Shown here piece after piece: positions 34,273-44,180 of a stretch of DNA of 64,000 bases. This stretch comes from Comamonas sp. lk (GTDB lineage: Bacteria; Pseudomonadota; Gammaproteobacteria; Burkholderiales; Burkholderiaceae_C), in contig NZ_UOOB01000001.1 of assembly GCF_900564145.1 (NCBI RefSeq), forward strand, positions 2,234,754 to 2,298,753. The letters run 5' to 3'. The stretch's first letter is position 1, and each line of letters starts with the position of its first letter. Below the pieces are notes generated by a model. It made no database searches, had not been told where the DNA came from, and saw only the letters and a program-made list of their open reading frames with translations. The position numbers and the translations under genes were made by a program.

Positions 34273-35840
34273 GGGATGGGGTTTTCCGGGGCGGCGCCCG
34301 TGGTCGCCAGGGGCAGGGTCAGCACAAAGCAGGCACCTGGCCAGGCGGTGCTTGGGCTGGCGCTGGCGGGCGGCAGATATTGCAGCTGGCCGCCCATGCG
34401 TTCCATCAGCGTGGCGCACAGCGGCAGGCCCAGGCCCATGCCGCCGCTCTTGGTGGTGAAGAAAGGGTCGAAAATGCGCTGGGCCGTGGCGGCGTCTATG
34501 CCGGGGCCGTTGTCCCGCACCGTGAGACTGGCTTGTCGGCCGTCGGCTTGCTGCGCTATCTGTATGGCCGGCTCAGCCACCGAGCTCTGCGACAGCGCTT
34601 CCAGCGCATTGCGCACCAGATTGTGCAGCACCTGCTCCAGTGCCACGGGGTCGGCCCAAACGCTGCAATCTGCCGGCGCCGGCTCCCATAGCAGCTGGAC
34701 ACCGGCCTCTTTGGCCGGGCCTTCCAGCAGCAAAAGAGTCTGGGCCACAGCCTGGGCCAGATCCAGGCGCTGGGCCTGACTGGGCGTGTTGCTGATGTAG
34801 CTGCGCATGCGGTCCAGAATGGCTCCGGCGCGGCGGGCCTCGCGCACATTGGCCTGCAGGGCGCTGGTCAGCAGCTCGCTCTTGCCCAGCTCCTGGGCGC
34901 GCAGCGCGGCCTGGCTCTGGCTGAGCAGAGCGGTCACGGGCTGGGCCAGCTCATGGGCAATGCCTGAAGCCATCTCGCCCATGCCGTTGACGCGGGAGGC
35001 GTGGGCCAGCTGTGCCTCATTGGCCAGCAACTGGGCGCGCTGCTGGTGACGGCGCGCCTGCTGGCGGCTTTTCCAGACCAGGGCGGCTAGCCATACCAGC
35101 AGTAGGCTGAGTGCGGCGCTTAGCAGCAGGCGCGGCCAGCCCAGCAGAGGCTGGGCCTGGGTCAGCAGCTGCACCTGCAGGGGCTGGCCATAGCCTTGCA
35201 AGGTAAATCGGCCTATGGGCTGGTAAGTGTTGGGGTCGGCGGTCTGACCTTGGGGTTGCAGCAAAGGCTGTCCGTCGAGGTCGATGCGCAAGCCGGTATG
35301 GGGCGGCAGGGTGTCGGCCTCTAGCAAATGGGCGGAATCAATGCGCATGCACAACCAGCCTGCGGGTTCTGCTATCTTTTTGAGTAGCAGATAGCGCCCG
35401 CGATGCGCACTGTCCGGCAGGCTGTCGCTTTCTCCGGGACGCAGCGGCGCCACGGTGCGGGCCGCTGCCGGGCTGCGGCAATCGCCCGAAGATTGATCCA
35501 GCGCATCACCGCTTGCCGTATGGGGGGGAGTCACCAGCTCAATCTGCTCTATGCGCGGGTACATCAGCGCTATGGAGCGTGCCACCTGCCGCATGGCCGC
35601 CGGCTGGCCACTGGCGTCCTTGAGCGCTGCAAGCGTGGCGAGCGCCGTCAGGTGAGCCTTGTGCTGAGCGATTTTTTCCAGCATCTGGCGCTGCACGGCT
35701 TCGGTCAGCTGCAACTGCTGGCGTTGCTGCTCCGTACGCTCCTGCCACCACTGAAAGCCGGAGGCCAGCAAAAATATCAGCAGCCAGGCCAGCAGCAGCC
35801 AAGGCTTGGAGGAGCTAACAAAAATCCGGGGGACTGGCAT
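34269..35840 (-). CDS. Membrane sensor histidine kinase
   Basis: 523 residues from the ATG at 35840; a longer frame starts at 35909. Two membrane helices (about 14-32 and 240-260) flank a periplasmic domain of roughly 200 residues. Cytoplasmic kinase: H296 in GIAHELAQPV, N-box LVRNALEAL, DNGPGID, and GGMGLGL. The periplasmic domain is not recognised. Translation is coupled to the response regulator. Starts 94 bases after ygfZ on the same strand. Confidence 0.92.
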   Translation of the reverse strand: MPVPRIFVSSSKPWLLLAWLLIFLLASGFQWWQERTEQQRQQLQLTEAVQRQMLEKIAQHKAHLTALATLAALKDASGQPAAMRQVARSIALMYPRIEQIELVTPPHTASGDALDQSSGDCRSPAAARTVAPLRPGESDSLPDSAHRGRYLLLKKIAEPAGWLCMRIDSAHLLEADTLPPHTGLRIDLDGQPLLQPQGQTADPNTYQPIGRFTLQGYGQPLQVQLLTQAQPLLGWPRLLLSAALSLLLVWLAALVWKSRQQARRHQQRAQLLANEAQLAHASRVNGMGEMASGIAHELAQPVTALLSQSQAALRAQELGKSELLTSALQANVREARRAGAILDRMRSYISNTPSQAQRLDLAQAVAQTLLLLEGPAKEAGVQLLWEPAPADCSVWADPVALEQVLHNLVRNALEALSQSSVAEPAIQIAQQADGRQASLTVRDNGPGIDAATAQRIFDPFFTTKSGGMGLGLPLCATLMERMGGQLQYLPPASASPSTAWPGACFVLTLPLATTGAAPENPIP

Positions 35841-35933
35841 GGCCGCAGTGTACAAAGCCCAAAGCCGTCCTCTGCAAAGCAAAACGCTCCCTAAGGAGCG
35901 CCATGCCAAACCGGGGCGGATGAGAGGGCGGTT

Positions 35934-36890
35934 TTAGATATCCGCCAGCAGCTCGTAGGGCAGAGGCAGAACTTGCAGCGCAGCGCCAGCCGTGGCATCG
36001 GCCGCATGGCCTTCGTTGAGGGCCGCGTGGGCAAACAGGTCCTGGCGCGAGGCCGAGGCAATCTGCATGGAGACAATCGCATCCCAGCCGCCCAGAGGGG
36101 AGGCTGCTGCCTGGACCACGGTGCCCGTGGCTTGCTCCAGATCTTCGGGCGAGAAAACCTCCTGGCCCACGCTCAGTGCGGTATCGGCATGGACCAGGTA
36201 GGCGCGGCGCTTGAGCGTGCCGCGAAACTGGCTGCGGGCCACGATTTCCTGGCCGGGGTAGCAGCCTTTCTTGAAGTTCACGCCGCCTACCGACTCGTAA
36301 TTGAGCATCTGGGGCACAAAGGCGTCGACCACCGGGGCCGAGAGCGTGGCCACGGCGCTTTGCACCGTGCCCCACAGCCACAGGCCCTCGGCCAGCGTCT
36401 CGCCTTCGGGGGCTGGCGTGCCTGCAGGGGCCAGCCACAGTGCGCGGGCCTGGCCGGCTGCGGGGTACAAAGCGATCACCGAGGCCGGGCCTGCGTCCTT
36501 GCGATCCCAGGGGCGGGCGCTGGGCAGGAGGGCCTCGGCGGCCGTGCCCGAGAGGCCGTAGAGCGAGAATTCGCCCGTGGCATCGCTGAGCTTGCATTTG
36601 GCGCGCAGCACAAACATGGACAGGCGCTTGAGCGTGGGCGCCAGCAGGCTGCGGTCGCAAACCAGCAGGATTTCTTCCTGGCTGCGCTTGAAGCCCACAA
36701 AACTGGCCAGCATGCGGCCCTTGGCGGTGCAAAAAGCGGCCAGGCGCGCGTGCTGCATATCCAGCAGGGCAAAGTCGTTGGTCAGCTGGCCGTGCAGGAA
36801 ACTGGCTGCGTCTTCGCCTACGGCGCGGATGACACCCAGATGGGAAATGGCGGTAATGCCGTTCAGGGACGGCGTCGATGGCAGGGTCAT
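35934..36890 (-). CDS. ygfZ: Folate-binding protein YgfZ
   Basis: 318 residues, aminomethyltransferase-like (GcvT) fold with the diagnostic KKGCYPGQEIVARSQFRG near residue 205. YgfZ uses tetrahydrofolate and supports Fe-S enzyme assembly, including MiaB. The conserved Cys of KGCYxGQE is present. Divergent from mltG with 46 bases between the two starts. Confidence 0.95.
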   Translation of the reverse strand: MTLPSTPSLNGITAISHLGVIRAVGEDAASFLHGQLTNDFALLDMQHARLAAFCTAKGRMLASFVGFKRSQEEILLVCDRSLLAPTLKRLSMFVLRAKCKLSDATGEFSLYGLSGTAAEALLPSARPWDRKDAGPASVIALYPAAGQARALWLAPAGTPAPEGETLAEGLWLWGTVQSAVATLSAPVVDAFVPQMLNYESVGGVNFKKGCYPGQEIVARSQFRGTLKRRAYLVHADTALSVGQEVFSPEDLEQATGTVVQAAASPLGGWDAIVSMQIASASRQDLFAHAALNEGHAADATAGAALQVLPLPYELLADI

Positions 36891-36936
36891 GGCTGAATTA
36901 TGATCGGCGCTCCTAACTCATGAATGGATCAAGGTT

Positions 36937-37929
36937 GTGCGTGCTGTTTTTCGTGCACTGATGGTTTTGCTGCTGCTGGCCGTGTTGGCCGGCGGTGCCG
37001 CATGGTGGTGGCTGTATCAGCCCATGACCATGACGGCCAAGACGCTGGAGCTGGAGATCGAGCCCGGCACGCGTCCGCGCGCCGTGGCGCAGCGGGTGGC
37101 CGATGCCGGCGTGCAGGTCAACCCGCAGCTGCTGTATCTCTGGTTTCGCCTCTCGGGCCAGGACCGGGCCATCAAGGCCGGCAACTATGAACTCGAGCAG
37201 GGGCTGACACCTTATGTGCTGCTGCAAAAGCTGGCGCGCGGCGAGGCCAGCCAGAGTGCGGTGACGCTGGTGGAAGGCTGGAACTGGCGCCAGGTGCGCC
37301 AGGCGCTGCAGCGTGAAGCCACCTTGAAGCAGGACAGCAGCCAGCTCTCGGATGAGGAGCTGATGAAATTGCTGGGCCGTGAAGGCGTGGCACCCGAGGG
37401 TCGCTTCTTCCCGGATACCTATACCTTCTCCAAGGGCAGCTCCGATATCGCCGTGCTGCGTCGTGCCCTGCATGCCATGGATCGGCGTCTGGCCGATGCC
37501 TGGGCCCTGCGTGCGGCCAACACTCCGCTCAAATCGCCAGACGAGGCTTTGATCCTGGCCAGCATTGTGGAAAAGGAAACCGGCCGTGCCTCGGACCGGG
37601 CCCAGATTGCCGGCGTCTTCAGCAATCGTTTGCGCATAGGCATGCTGCTGCAGACCGACCCTACCGTGATCTATGGTCTGGGCGCCGCGTTTGACGGCAA
37701 TCTGCGCAAGCGCGATCTGCAGACCGACACGCCCTGGAATACCTATACCCGTCCCGGCCTGCCCATCACCCCCATCTCCATGCCCGGCAAGGCCGCGCTG
37801 ATGGCGGCGGTGCAGCCCGAGCAGACCCGGGCCCTGTATTTCGTGGCCAAGGGCGACGGCACCAGCCATTTCAGTGCCTCGCTGGACGAGCACAATAGAG
37901 CCGTCAACCGCTATCAGCGCGGCCAGTAA
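36937..37929 (+). CDS. mltG: Endolytic murein transglycosylase
   Basis: 330 residues, GTG start with AAGG close upstream. N-terminal membrane helix (about 4-24), LysM-like subdomain, then the YceG catalytic domain with ILASIVEKETG (catalytic Glu) and LQTDPTVIYGLG, NTYTRPGLPITPIS. Cuts nascent glycan strands at the inner membrane. It precedes tmk, a common order in proteobacteria. Confidence 0.95.
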   Translation: MRAVFRALMVLLLLAVLAGGAAWWWLYQPMTMTAKTLELEIEPGTRPRAVAQRVADAGVQVNPQLLYLWFRLSGQDRAIKAGNYELEQGLTPYVLLQKLARGEASQSAVTLVEGWNWRQVRQALQREATLKQDSSQLSDEELMKLLGREGVAPEGRFFPDTYTFSKGSSDIAVLRRALHAMDRRLADAWALRAANTPLKSPDEALILASIVEKETGRASDRAQIAGVFSNRLRIGMLLQTDPTVIYGLGAAFDGNLRKRDLQTDTPWNTYTRPGLPITPISMPGKAALMAAVQPEQTRALYFVAKGDGTSHFSASLDEHNRAVNRYQRGQ

Positions 37930-37976
37930 GCATTGTGGTGAGCGGCCTTGCTGCCTCACCCGTTTTGAAGAATCAG

Positions 37977-38014
37977 AAAAAGCACCACGGCCTCACAGCG
38001 CTGTCGGTGCTTTT
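37977..38014 (+). terminator. Hairpin between mltG and tmk
   Basis: AAAAGCACC / GGTGCTTTT stem of nine pairs around a long loop, ending 17 bases before the tmk start. Probably a weak terminator or attenuator. Confidence 0.55.
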
Positions 38015-38031
38015 GAAGGAAAGATCCCCCC

Positions 38032-38739
38032 GTGACTACCGCTTCCCCCAAAGGCTTGTTTATCAGTTTTGAAGGCATTGACGGTGCCGGCAAGTCTTCG
38101 CATATCGAAGGCCTGGCCCAGGCCTTCAGAGACCAGGGCCGGGTGGTGACGCTGACGCGCGAGCCCGGCGGCACGCCCCTGGCCGAGAAGCTGCGCACCC
38201 TGATGCTGCACGACGCCATGGACCCTTTGACCGAGGCGCTGATTGCCTTTGCCGCCAGACGCGATCATCTGGTGCAGGTGATCGAGCCCGCTCTGGCGCG
38301 CGGCGAGGTAGTGATCAGTGACCGCTTTACCGACGCCACCTTTGCCTACCAGGGTGCAGGCCGGGGCTTTGACTGGAATAAGCTATTGATTTTGGAGCGT
38401 ATGGCGCAGACCGGTACTTCGCTACAGGCCGATTTGGCTGAGAATTTTCTGCGCGAACCCGATATGACCATCTGGTTTGACCTGCCGGCCGAAGTGGCTG
38501 CCGAGCGTCTGGTCACGGCCCGCGTACCCGATCGTTTCGAAGCCCAGCCCGGCGAATTTTTTGCCCGCGTGGCCCAGGGCTATGCGGACCGCGCCAAGGC
38601 CGCTCCTCAGCGTTTTGCCCGCATCGATGCCAATACCAGCCGCCATGCGGTCTGGCAGCAGGTCACCCAGGCCGTGGTGCGCCGGGGCTGGCTGGCCATC
38701 ATGGTGGCCAACAAGCCTTTGTCCGAAGGTGCGGCATGA
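38032..38739 (+). CDS. tmk: Thymidylate kinase
   Basis: 235 residues, GTG start after GAAGGAAAG. P-loop [12 protein letters not shown] near residue 12, [14 protein letters not shown] with the dTMP-binding DRX motif later ([19 protein letters not shown]). It phosphorylates dTMP to dTDP. A short stretch near 38378 (AATAAGCTATTGATTTTGGA) resembles the family intergenic repeat in frame. The stop overlaps the holB start by four bases. Confidence 0.95.
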   Translation: MTTASPKGLFISFEGIDGAGKSSHIEGLAQAFRDQGRVVTLTREPGGTPLAEKLRTLMLHDAMDPLTEALIAFAARRDHLVQVIEPALARGEVVISDRFTDATFAYQGAGRGFDWNKLLILERMAQTGTSLQADLAENFLREPDMTIWFDLPAEVAAERLVTARVPDRFEAQPGEFFARVAQGYADRAKAAPQRFARIDANTSRHAVWQQVTQAVVRRGWLAIMVANKPLSEGAA

Positions 38740-39809
38740 GCGAGGTGCAAAGCGTGCAGCCGGTAGAAACATCTGCACCCTGGATTACCGCCCAGCGTCG
38801 GCAACTGCTGGCCCAGCGCGGCCATGCCTGGCTGCTGCAAGGGCCGTCCGGTCTGGGGCAGTACGCCCTGGGTCTGTCCCTGGTGCGGGCCTGGCTGTGC
38901 GAGCGGCCTGGCGCCGAGGGTGCTTGCGGCCAATGCGCGAGTTGCCACGCCATCGATGTGCGCGCCCATGCCGACCTGTGCGTGCTCATGCCCGAGGTGC
39001 AGATGCTGGCGCTGGGCTGGCCTTTGCCCGAGAAGGCCCAGGCCGATATCGACGACAAGAAACGCAAGCCCAGCAAGGAAATCCGCGTGGAAGCCATGCG
39101 CGATGCCGTGGAGTTCTGCCAGCGCACCAGCGCACGCGGCCGTGGCAAGGCGCTGTTGATCTATCCGGCCGAGCAGATGAATGCCATCACGGCCAATGCC
39201 TTGCTCAAGACGCTGGAAGAGCCGCCTGGCGATGCACGCTTTGTGCTGGCCAGCGAGGCGGCCCATCAGCTGCTGCCCACCATACGCAGCCGCTGTCTGG
39301 GTCACACCATGACCTGGCCGGATGCGCAATCGGCCAGCACCTGGCTGCTAGGCCAGGGGGTGGATGCAGCCGAGGCAGACGCTGCCTTGCAGGCCGCCGG
39401 CGGCCGCCCCGGCGATGCGCTGGCACTGGCCAAGGAGGGCAAGGGCGCTGCGGCCTGGTCGCAGCTGCCGCGCCAGCTGGCCAAGGGCGATGTGGCCGCG
39501 CTGTCGGTGTTCTCCCCGGTCGATGCGGTCAGCGCCCTGCAAAAGATTTGCCATGACCTGATGGCCTTGACCGGTGGCGGTGCGCCGCGCTACTTCTCGC
39601 CGGCGGATCTGCCGTCCAAGCCCCTGTCCATGGCCTTGCTGTCGGACTGGTCGCGTGAGCTGGTGGCGGCGGCCCGCACGGCCGATCATCCCTTCAACAG
39701 CGGGCTGATGATGGAGTCGCTGGCTGCCAGGGCGCGCAGTGTGCTGCTGTCAGGCAATGCCGGCAGGGTGCGCGGTACTGGGTCCGGGCGAGGCCCCGGC
39801 GACAGGTGA
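38736..39809 (+). CDS. holB: DNA polymerase III delta' subunit
   Basis: 357 residues. AAA+ clamp-loader fold: degenerate P-loop [15 protein letters not shown] (expected for delta', which does not hydrolyse ATP), zinc module CGQCASC, and [24 protein letters not shown]. Coupled to tmk by ATGA overlap; pilZ follows after 109 bases, the classic tmk-holB-pilZ order. Confidence 0.94.
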   Translation: MSEVQSVQPVETSAPWITAQRRQLLAQRGHAWLLQGPSGLGQYALGLSLVRAWLCERPGAEGACGQCASCHAIDVRAHADLCVLMPEVQMLALGWPLPEKAQADIDDKKRKPSKEIRVEAMRDAVEFCQRTSARGRGKALLIYPAEQMNAITANALLKTLEEPPGDARFVLASEAAHQLLPTIRSRCLGHTMTWPDAQSASTWLLGQGVDAAEADAALQAAGGRPGDALALAKEGKGAAAWSQLPRQLAKGDVAALSVFSPVDAVSALQKICHDLMALTGGGAPRYFSPADLPSKPLSMALLSDWSRELVAAARTADHPFNSGLMMESLAARARSVLLSGNAGRVRGTGSGRGPGDR

Positions 39810-39830
39810 TTTGCCGGGATTTTGACCATG

Positions 39831-39860
39831 AGCCTTGTAGGCTGTTAACCTACAGGCTTT
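39831..39860 (+). terminator. Weak hairpin after holB
   Basis: AGCCTTGTAGG / CCTACAGGCT with one bulged T and a short T-run, 22 bases past the stop. Confidence 0.4.
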
Positions 39861-39918
39861 GAAAAAATGTTGAGAGGGCGAGCCTTGGGCCGCCCTGTCG
39901 GATGAAATTTCAGCACCT

Positions 39919-40275
39919 ATGAATGCTCCTTCCACTCCCCGGCCCAGCGTGATGCAACTGGCGATCAAGGAAAAGGCTGCGCTGTACGCCGCCTATATTC
40001 CGTTGTTCGCCGAGGGGGGGATTTTCGTGCCCACTCAGCGTGATTACCGTTTGGGCGATGATGTCTATGTGCTGCTGACGCTGCCCGAAGATCCTCAGCG
40101 CTACCCGATTGCGGGCCGCGTGGCCTGGGTGACGCCGGAGCGCGCGCCCGGCAACCGCACGCAGGGCGTGGGGCTGCAATTTCCCAAGGATGCCAAGTCT
40201 GCCGAGCTCAGGGCCAAGATCGAAGGCATTCTGGGCACGGCACTGAGTTCGGAAAAGCCCACGCAAACCATTTGA
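39919..40275 (+). CDS. pilZ: Type IV pilus PilZ-domain protein
   Basis: 118 residues, the size of the pilus-assembly PilZ. PilZ fold visible as GGIFVPTQRDYRLGDDVYVL, GRVAWVTPERAPG and QGVGLQF. The RxxxR c-di-GMP-binding motif is not evident, as is usual for this non-binding subgroup. Lies after holB in the conserved order. Function: type IV pilus biogenesis, twitching motility. Confidence 0.92.
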   Translation: MNAPSTPRPSVMQLAIKEKAALYAAYIPLFAEGGIFVPTQRDYRLGDDVYVLLTLPEDPQRYPIAGRVAWVTPERAPGNRTQGVGLQFPKDAKSAELRAKIEGILGTALSSEKPTQTI

Positions 40276-40384
40276 GCCAGGCTTGTTGGCCGAGTTTTCG
40301 CCTTGCATGCCGACCTGCTGATTTCGCTCTTGCCAGGGCGTTAGATCGGAGGGTCGGCATGGTTGTTTTTGACAGGTTTTTTTC

Positions 40385-41191
40385 ATGTTTACCGATTCGC
40401 ACTGCCATCTGAACTTTCCCGAGCTGCACGGCAATCTGGCCCAGATCCGCGCCGCCATGGAGCAGGCCCGCGTCACGCGCGCCCTGTGCATCTGCACCAC
40501 CATGGAAGAGTTTGGCGATGTGCACCAGCTGGCGCTGGACTATGACAACTTCTGGGCCACGGTGGGCGTGCACCCCGATACCGAAGACATGACCGAGCCC
40601 ACGGTTGACGATCTGGTGCAGCGCGCCGCCTTGCCGCGCGTGGTGGCGGTGGGCGAGACGGGGCTGGATTACTACGGCATGGAAGACCGCAAGGGCGGGC
40701 GCACGATTGCCGATCTGGAATGGCAGCGCCAGCGTTTTCGCACCCATATCCGCGCCGGGCAGATTGCCCAGAAGCCGCTGGTGATTCACACCCGCAGCAG
40801 CTCGGACGACACCCTGGCCATACTGCGCGAGTGCGGCGAGGCCGATAGCGCCACCCAGGCCGGCGGCGTCTTTCACTGTTTTACCGAGACGGCCGAAGTG
40901 GCGCGTGCCGGGCTGGACATGGGCTACTACATCTCTCTGTCGGGCATAGTCACCTTCAAAAGCGCCCAGCATCTGCGCGATGTGGCGGCCTTTGTGCCGC
41001 TGGACCGGCTGCTGATCGAGACCGACAGCCCTTATCTTGCGCCCGTGCCTTATCGCGGCAAGATCAATAATCCGTCTTACGTGCCGTTTGTGGCCAAGCA
41101 AATTGCCGAGGTGCGCGGTATTTCGGTGGAAGAGGTGGCCGAGGCCACCAGCGCCAATTTCGATCGCCTGTTCAAGGGCGTGACGCAGTAA
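40385..41191 (+). CDS. tatD: TatD-family metal-dependent DNase
   Basis: 268 residues. TIM-barrel amidohydrolase motifs: DSHCHLNFPEL at the start, GVHPDTEDM, GETGLDYY, HTRSS, HCFTE and TDSPYLAPVPYRGKIN. All metal ligands are visible. Family members act as 3'-5' exonucleases/DNases; paralogues (YcfH, YjjV) cannot be told apart here. The position after pilZ fits the YcfH-like group. Confidence 0.92.
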   Translation: MFTDSHCHLNFPELHGNLAQIRAAMEQARVTRALCICTTMEEFGDVHQLALDYDNFWATVGVHPDTEDMTEPTVDDLVQRAALPRVVAVGETGLDYYGMEDRKGGRTIADLEWQRQRFRTHIRAGQIAQKPLVIHTRSSSDDTLAILRECGEADSATQAGGVFHCFTETAEVARAGLDMGYYISLSGIVTFKSAQHLRDVAAFVPLDRLLIETDSPYLAPVPYRGKINNPSYVPFVAKQIAEVRGISVEEVAEATSANFDRLFKGVTQ

Positions 41192-41208
41192 GTCCTGGAG
41201 AAGAACCC

Positions 41209-41928
41209 ATGAGCCTGTTTGTCCCCACCCGTGTGAGCCGTCGCCAATCCCTGTTGCGACTGGGGCAGATGGGCGCTGCCCTGGCAGGCCTGGTGGCGGT
41301 TCGGGTCCAGGCCGGTGATTTCGATGACTATTCGCGGGCGCTGGTCAGCGACAACGCCAGTGTCATGATCAATCTGATCTTCAAGGGGTTCGATCCGAAT
41401 ACGCTGGACTCGCGCGGCCGACCCGGACTGGTTTCGGCCTTGCACCAGGATGCGCTCAAGGTGTTCGACGTGCTGCTCAAATCGCCGGGCGTCAAGGTCA
41501 ATCTGGCTTCCCGGCAAAACGAGACGGCGCTGATGATGGCTTGCATCAAAGGTCATCTGGACCTGGCCAGGCAGCTCATACAGCGCGGTGCCGATGTGAA
41601 TCGCGAAGGCTGGACGCCGCTGCACTACGCGGCTTCGGCCGATACGCCGCAGACGCTGGATATCATCAAGCTGCTGCTCGAGGAAAGCGCTTACATCGAT
41701 GCCGCCTCGCCCAATGGCACGACGCCGCTGATGCTGGCTGCCCAGTACAGCAGCGAGGTGGTGGTCAGTCTGCTGCTCAAGGAGGGGGCAGACTTAAGCT
41801 TGCGCAACCAGCGCGGCTTTACCGCCGTGGACTTTGCCAAGCTGGTGGATCGCCAGTACATGGCCGATCACCTGAGCCAGGCGCTGAGGACCGAGCGCAA
41901 AAGCCAGCCCTCTAGAGGCAGCTGGTAA
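41209..41928 (+). CDS. Exported ankyrin-repeat protein
   Basis: 239 residues. N-terminus has SRRQSLLRLGQMGAALAGLV, a twin-arginine-type signal, cleaved probably after VQA. The rest is four to five ankyrin repeats (for example GWTPLHYAASADT, NGTTPLMLAAQYSSEVV). AGAAGAACC precedes the ATG, 17 bases after tatD, so it is likely co-transcribed. Probably a periplasmic protein-binding module. Partner unknown. Confidence 0.88.
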   Translation: MSLFVPTRVSRRQSLLRLGQMGAALAGLVAVRVQAGDFDDYSRALVSDNASVMINLIFKGFDPNTLDSRGRPGLVSALHQDALKVFDVLLKSPGVKVNLASRQNETALMMACIKGHLDLARQLIQRGADVNREGWTPLHYAASADTPQTLDIIKLLLEESAYIDAASPNGTTPLMLAAQYSSEVVVSLLLKEGADLSLRNQRGFTAVDFAKLVDRQYMADHLSQALRTERKSQPSRGSW

Positions 41929-41970
41929 GCGCTTCAGACTGTTGATTTGATAGCGGGTGGCGCTGATGAA

Positions 41971-42008
41971 AAAAGGACTTCAAGGCCTATCAGTCCTGAA
42001 GTCCTTTT
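41971..42008. terminator. Bidirectional terminator, ankyrin gene / msbA
   Basis: Twelve-base perfect stem AAAAGGACTTCA / TGAAGTCCTTTT between convergent genes. Confidence 0.9.
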
Positions 42009-42028
42009 GATTGGTGCGCTAGATGCTC

Positions 42029-43939
42029 TTATTTTTGCGCAGGCGCAGCTTTGGCTGTTGTGCTGCGCACCTGCGAATGCAGGCGGGCGTAGAGGCCGTC
42101 CAGCTCCATCAGCTCGGCATGCGTGCCTTGCTCGGCAATCTGGCCGCGCTCCATCACCACCACGCGGTCGGCATGCTCGATGGTGGACAGGCGGTGGGCA
42201 ATCACCAGCGTGGTGCGGCCCTGCATCAGGCGGGTCAAGGCTTGCTGCACCAGGCGCTCGGATTCGTTGTCCAGCGCCGAGGTGGCTTCGTCCAGAATCA
42301 GAATCGGCGCGTTCTTGTACAGGGCCCGCGCAATGGCCAGGCGCTGGCGTTGGCCGCCCGAAAGCTGGCTGGCGTTATGGCCCACGCTGGTATGGATTCC
42401 CTGGGGCAAACGGCGCACAAAGTCGCCCAGATTGGCCGCTTCCAGCGCCGACCAGATGCGGGCCTCTTCAATATCGCCGCCCAGTGCCACGTTCACGGCC
42501 ACGCTGTCGTTGAGCATGACCACGTCCTGGCTGACCATGGCGAACTGATGGCGCAGCGCGTTCAGATCCCAGTCGGGCAGCTTTACGCCGTCCAGCGTGA
42601 TCTGACCGCTGGTGGGCGATAGAAAGCGGGGCAGCAGATTGACCAACGTGGTCTTGCCCGCACCCGAGGGCCCGACCAGGGCCACGACTTCGCCGGCACC
42701 GACCTTGAGGTTGAGGTGGGAAAGCGCTGCGGCCTTGTCCTCGCCGAACTGCACATTCACGCCCTTGTACTCTATGGCGCCGGTGACGGGAGCGCTGGGC
42801 CGGTAGCTGCCGCCTTGCTCGTTGACCGAGCCTTCCAGCAGATGCAGGCCGCGCTCCAGAGCCGCCACGCCGCGGGTAATCGGGTTGGCAACGTCGGCCA
42901 TGCGGCGAATCGGCGCAATCAGCATCAGCATGGCCGAGATGAAGGCAGCAAAACTGCCCACGGTCACATCCTGCACGCTGGATGCGGCGGCCGCTGCATC
43001 GCGGCTTTGCCACAGCGCAATGCACAAAATGACCGACAGCGCCACCGAAGCCAGTACCTGCGTGAGCGGCGTCATGGCGGCCGAGGCAATCGTGGCCTTG
43101 GTGTTGAGGTTGCGCAACTGGCGGCTCAGGGCATTGAAGCGCGACTGCTGGGCGGCTTGGGCGCCATGCAGGCGCACCATGCGATGGGCCAGCACATTCT
43201 CTTCCACCACATAGGCCAGTTGATCTGTCGACTGCTGGCTGGACTTGGTGATGCGGTACAGACGCTTGGACAGCACCTTCATGATCCAGGCCACGCCAGG
43301 CACCATGAACGCCACGATCAGCGTGAGCTGCCAGTTCAGATAGATCAGATAACCCAGCAGGGCAATCAGGGTGAAGCCGTCGCGCGAGATGCTCATCATG
43401 GCCTGCACCAGCTGCTGGGCGCCGGTTTGCACCTCATACACCACGGTGTTGGACAGCGAGGAGGCAGACTGGCGCGAAAACAGGCTCATGTCCGCTGCCA
43501 GCAGCCGCTCGAATAGGCTTTTGCGCAGCCCCAGCATGCCGTCGTTGGTGATGCGCGCCAGCGCATACTGGCCGGCAAACTGGGCCAGACCGCGCACGAC
43601 GAAGATGCCGATCAGAAAGACCGGCACCGTCCACAGGGCCAGCGTGCCCTGGGTGAAGCCGCTGTCCAGCAAGGGTTTTAGCAGGGCGGGCAGGGCCGCT
43701 TCAGTGGCCGCGCCAATCAAGGTGGCCAGGATTGCCAGCCCCCAGGCCCAGCGCTGGCCCGAAAAATAGGGCGTCAGGCGCTTCAAGCGCTGCATCAGTG
43801 GCAACTCGGCCGCCGCTGCGGCCTGTGCATCGACGGGAAGGGCAGAAACAGACTCCGACGCAGGTGCTGCGGCAGGCGTGCCGGCAGATGCCGGTGCGGT
43901 GTCTGCCTCGTTTGGCGGTGTGGGCGGTGTGGCTTGCAT
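42029..43939 (-). CDS. msbA: Lipid A export ABC transporter/permease
   Basis: 636 residues. Six-helix membrane domain (about 65-350) and an ATPase domain with Walker A GPSGAGKTT, signature LSGGQRQR, Walker B ILILDEATSALD and H-loop IAHRLST. It flips lipid A-core across the inner membrane. The N-terminus has about 50 extra low-complexity Ala/Pro residues before MQRLKRL; translation could start there instead. No lpxK is seen next to it in this window. Confidence 0.92.
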   Translation of the reverse strand: MQATPPTPPNEADTAPASAGTPAAAPASESVSALPVDAQAAAAAELPLMQRLKRLTPYFSGQRWAWGLAILATLIGAATEAALPALLKPLLDSGFTQGTLALWTVPVFLIGIFVVRGLAQFAGQYALARITNDGMLGLRKSLFERLLAADMSLFSRQSASSLSNTVVYEVQTGAQQLVQAMMSISRDGFTLIALLGYLIYLNWQLTLIVAFMVPGVAWIMKVLSKRLYRITKSSQQSTDQLAYVVEENVLAHRMVRLHGAQAAQQSRFNALSRQLRNLNTKATIASAAMTPLTQVLASVALSVILCIALWQSRDAAAAASSVQDVTVGSFAAFISAMLMLIAPIRRMADVANPITRGVAALERGLHLLEGSVNEQGGSYRPSAPVTGAIEYKGVNVQFGEDKAAALSHLNLKVGAGEVVALVGPSGAGKTTLVNLLPRFLSPTSGQITLDGVKLPDWDLNALRHQFAMVSQDVVMLNDSVAVNVALGGDIEEARIWSALEAANLGDFVRRLPQGIHTSVGHNASQLSGGQRQRLAIARALYKNAPILILDEATSALDNESERLVQQALTRLMQGRTTLVIAHRLSTIEHADRVVVMERGQIAEQGTHAELMELDGLYARLHSQVRSTTAKAAPAQK

Positions 43940-44180
43940 AAGCGCGTGATTTTAGAGGCTATGAAAGGCCAGATTTCAGGCCCGGGCCATGAGTTCTGCC
44001 ATGCATACCTGTGGCTAGCGTATGTAATCAGACTCTGGCATGCTCTCATTTTTCCTTGTGCGTCGGGCTTGCGTTTGATCACCCTACTAAGCACGTTCTT
44101 ACATCATGACGCATGCAGTGTGTGTAACATTCGCGCTTGTGTTCGTGCCGGGCATGGCCCGGAAATTTTGATGGCTGCCA

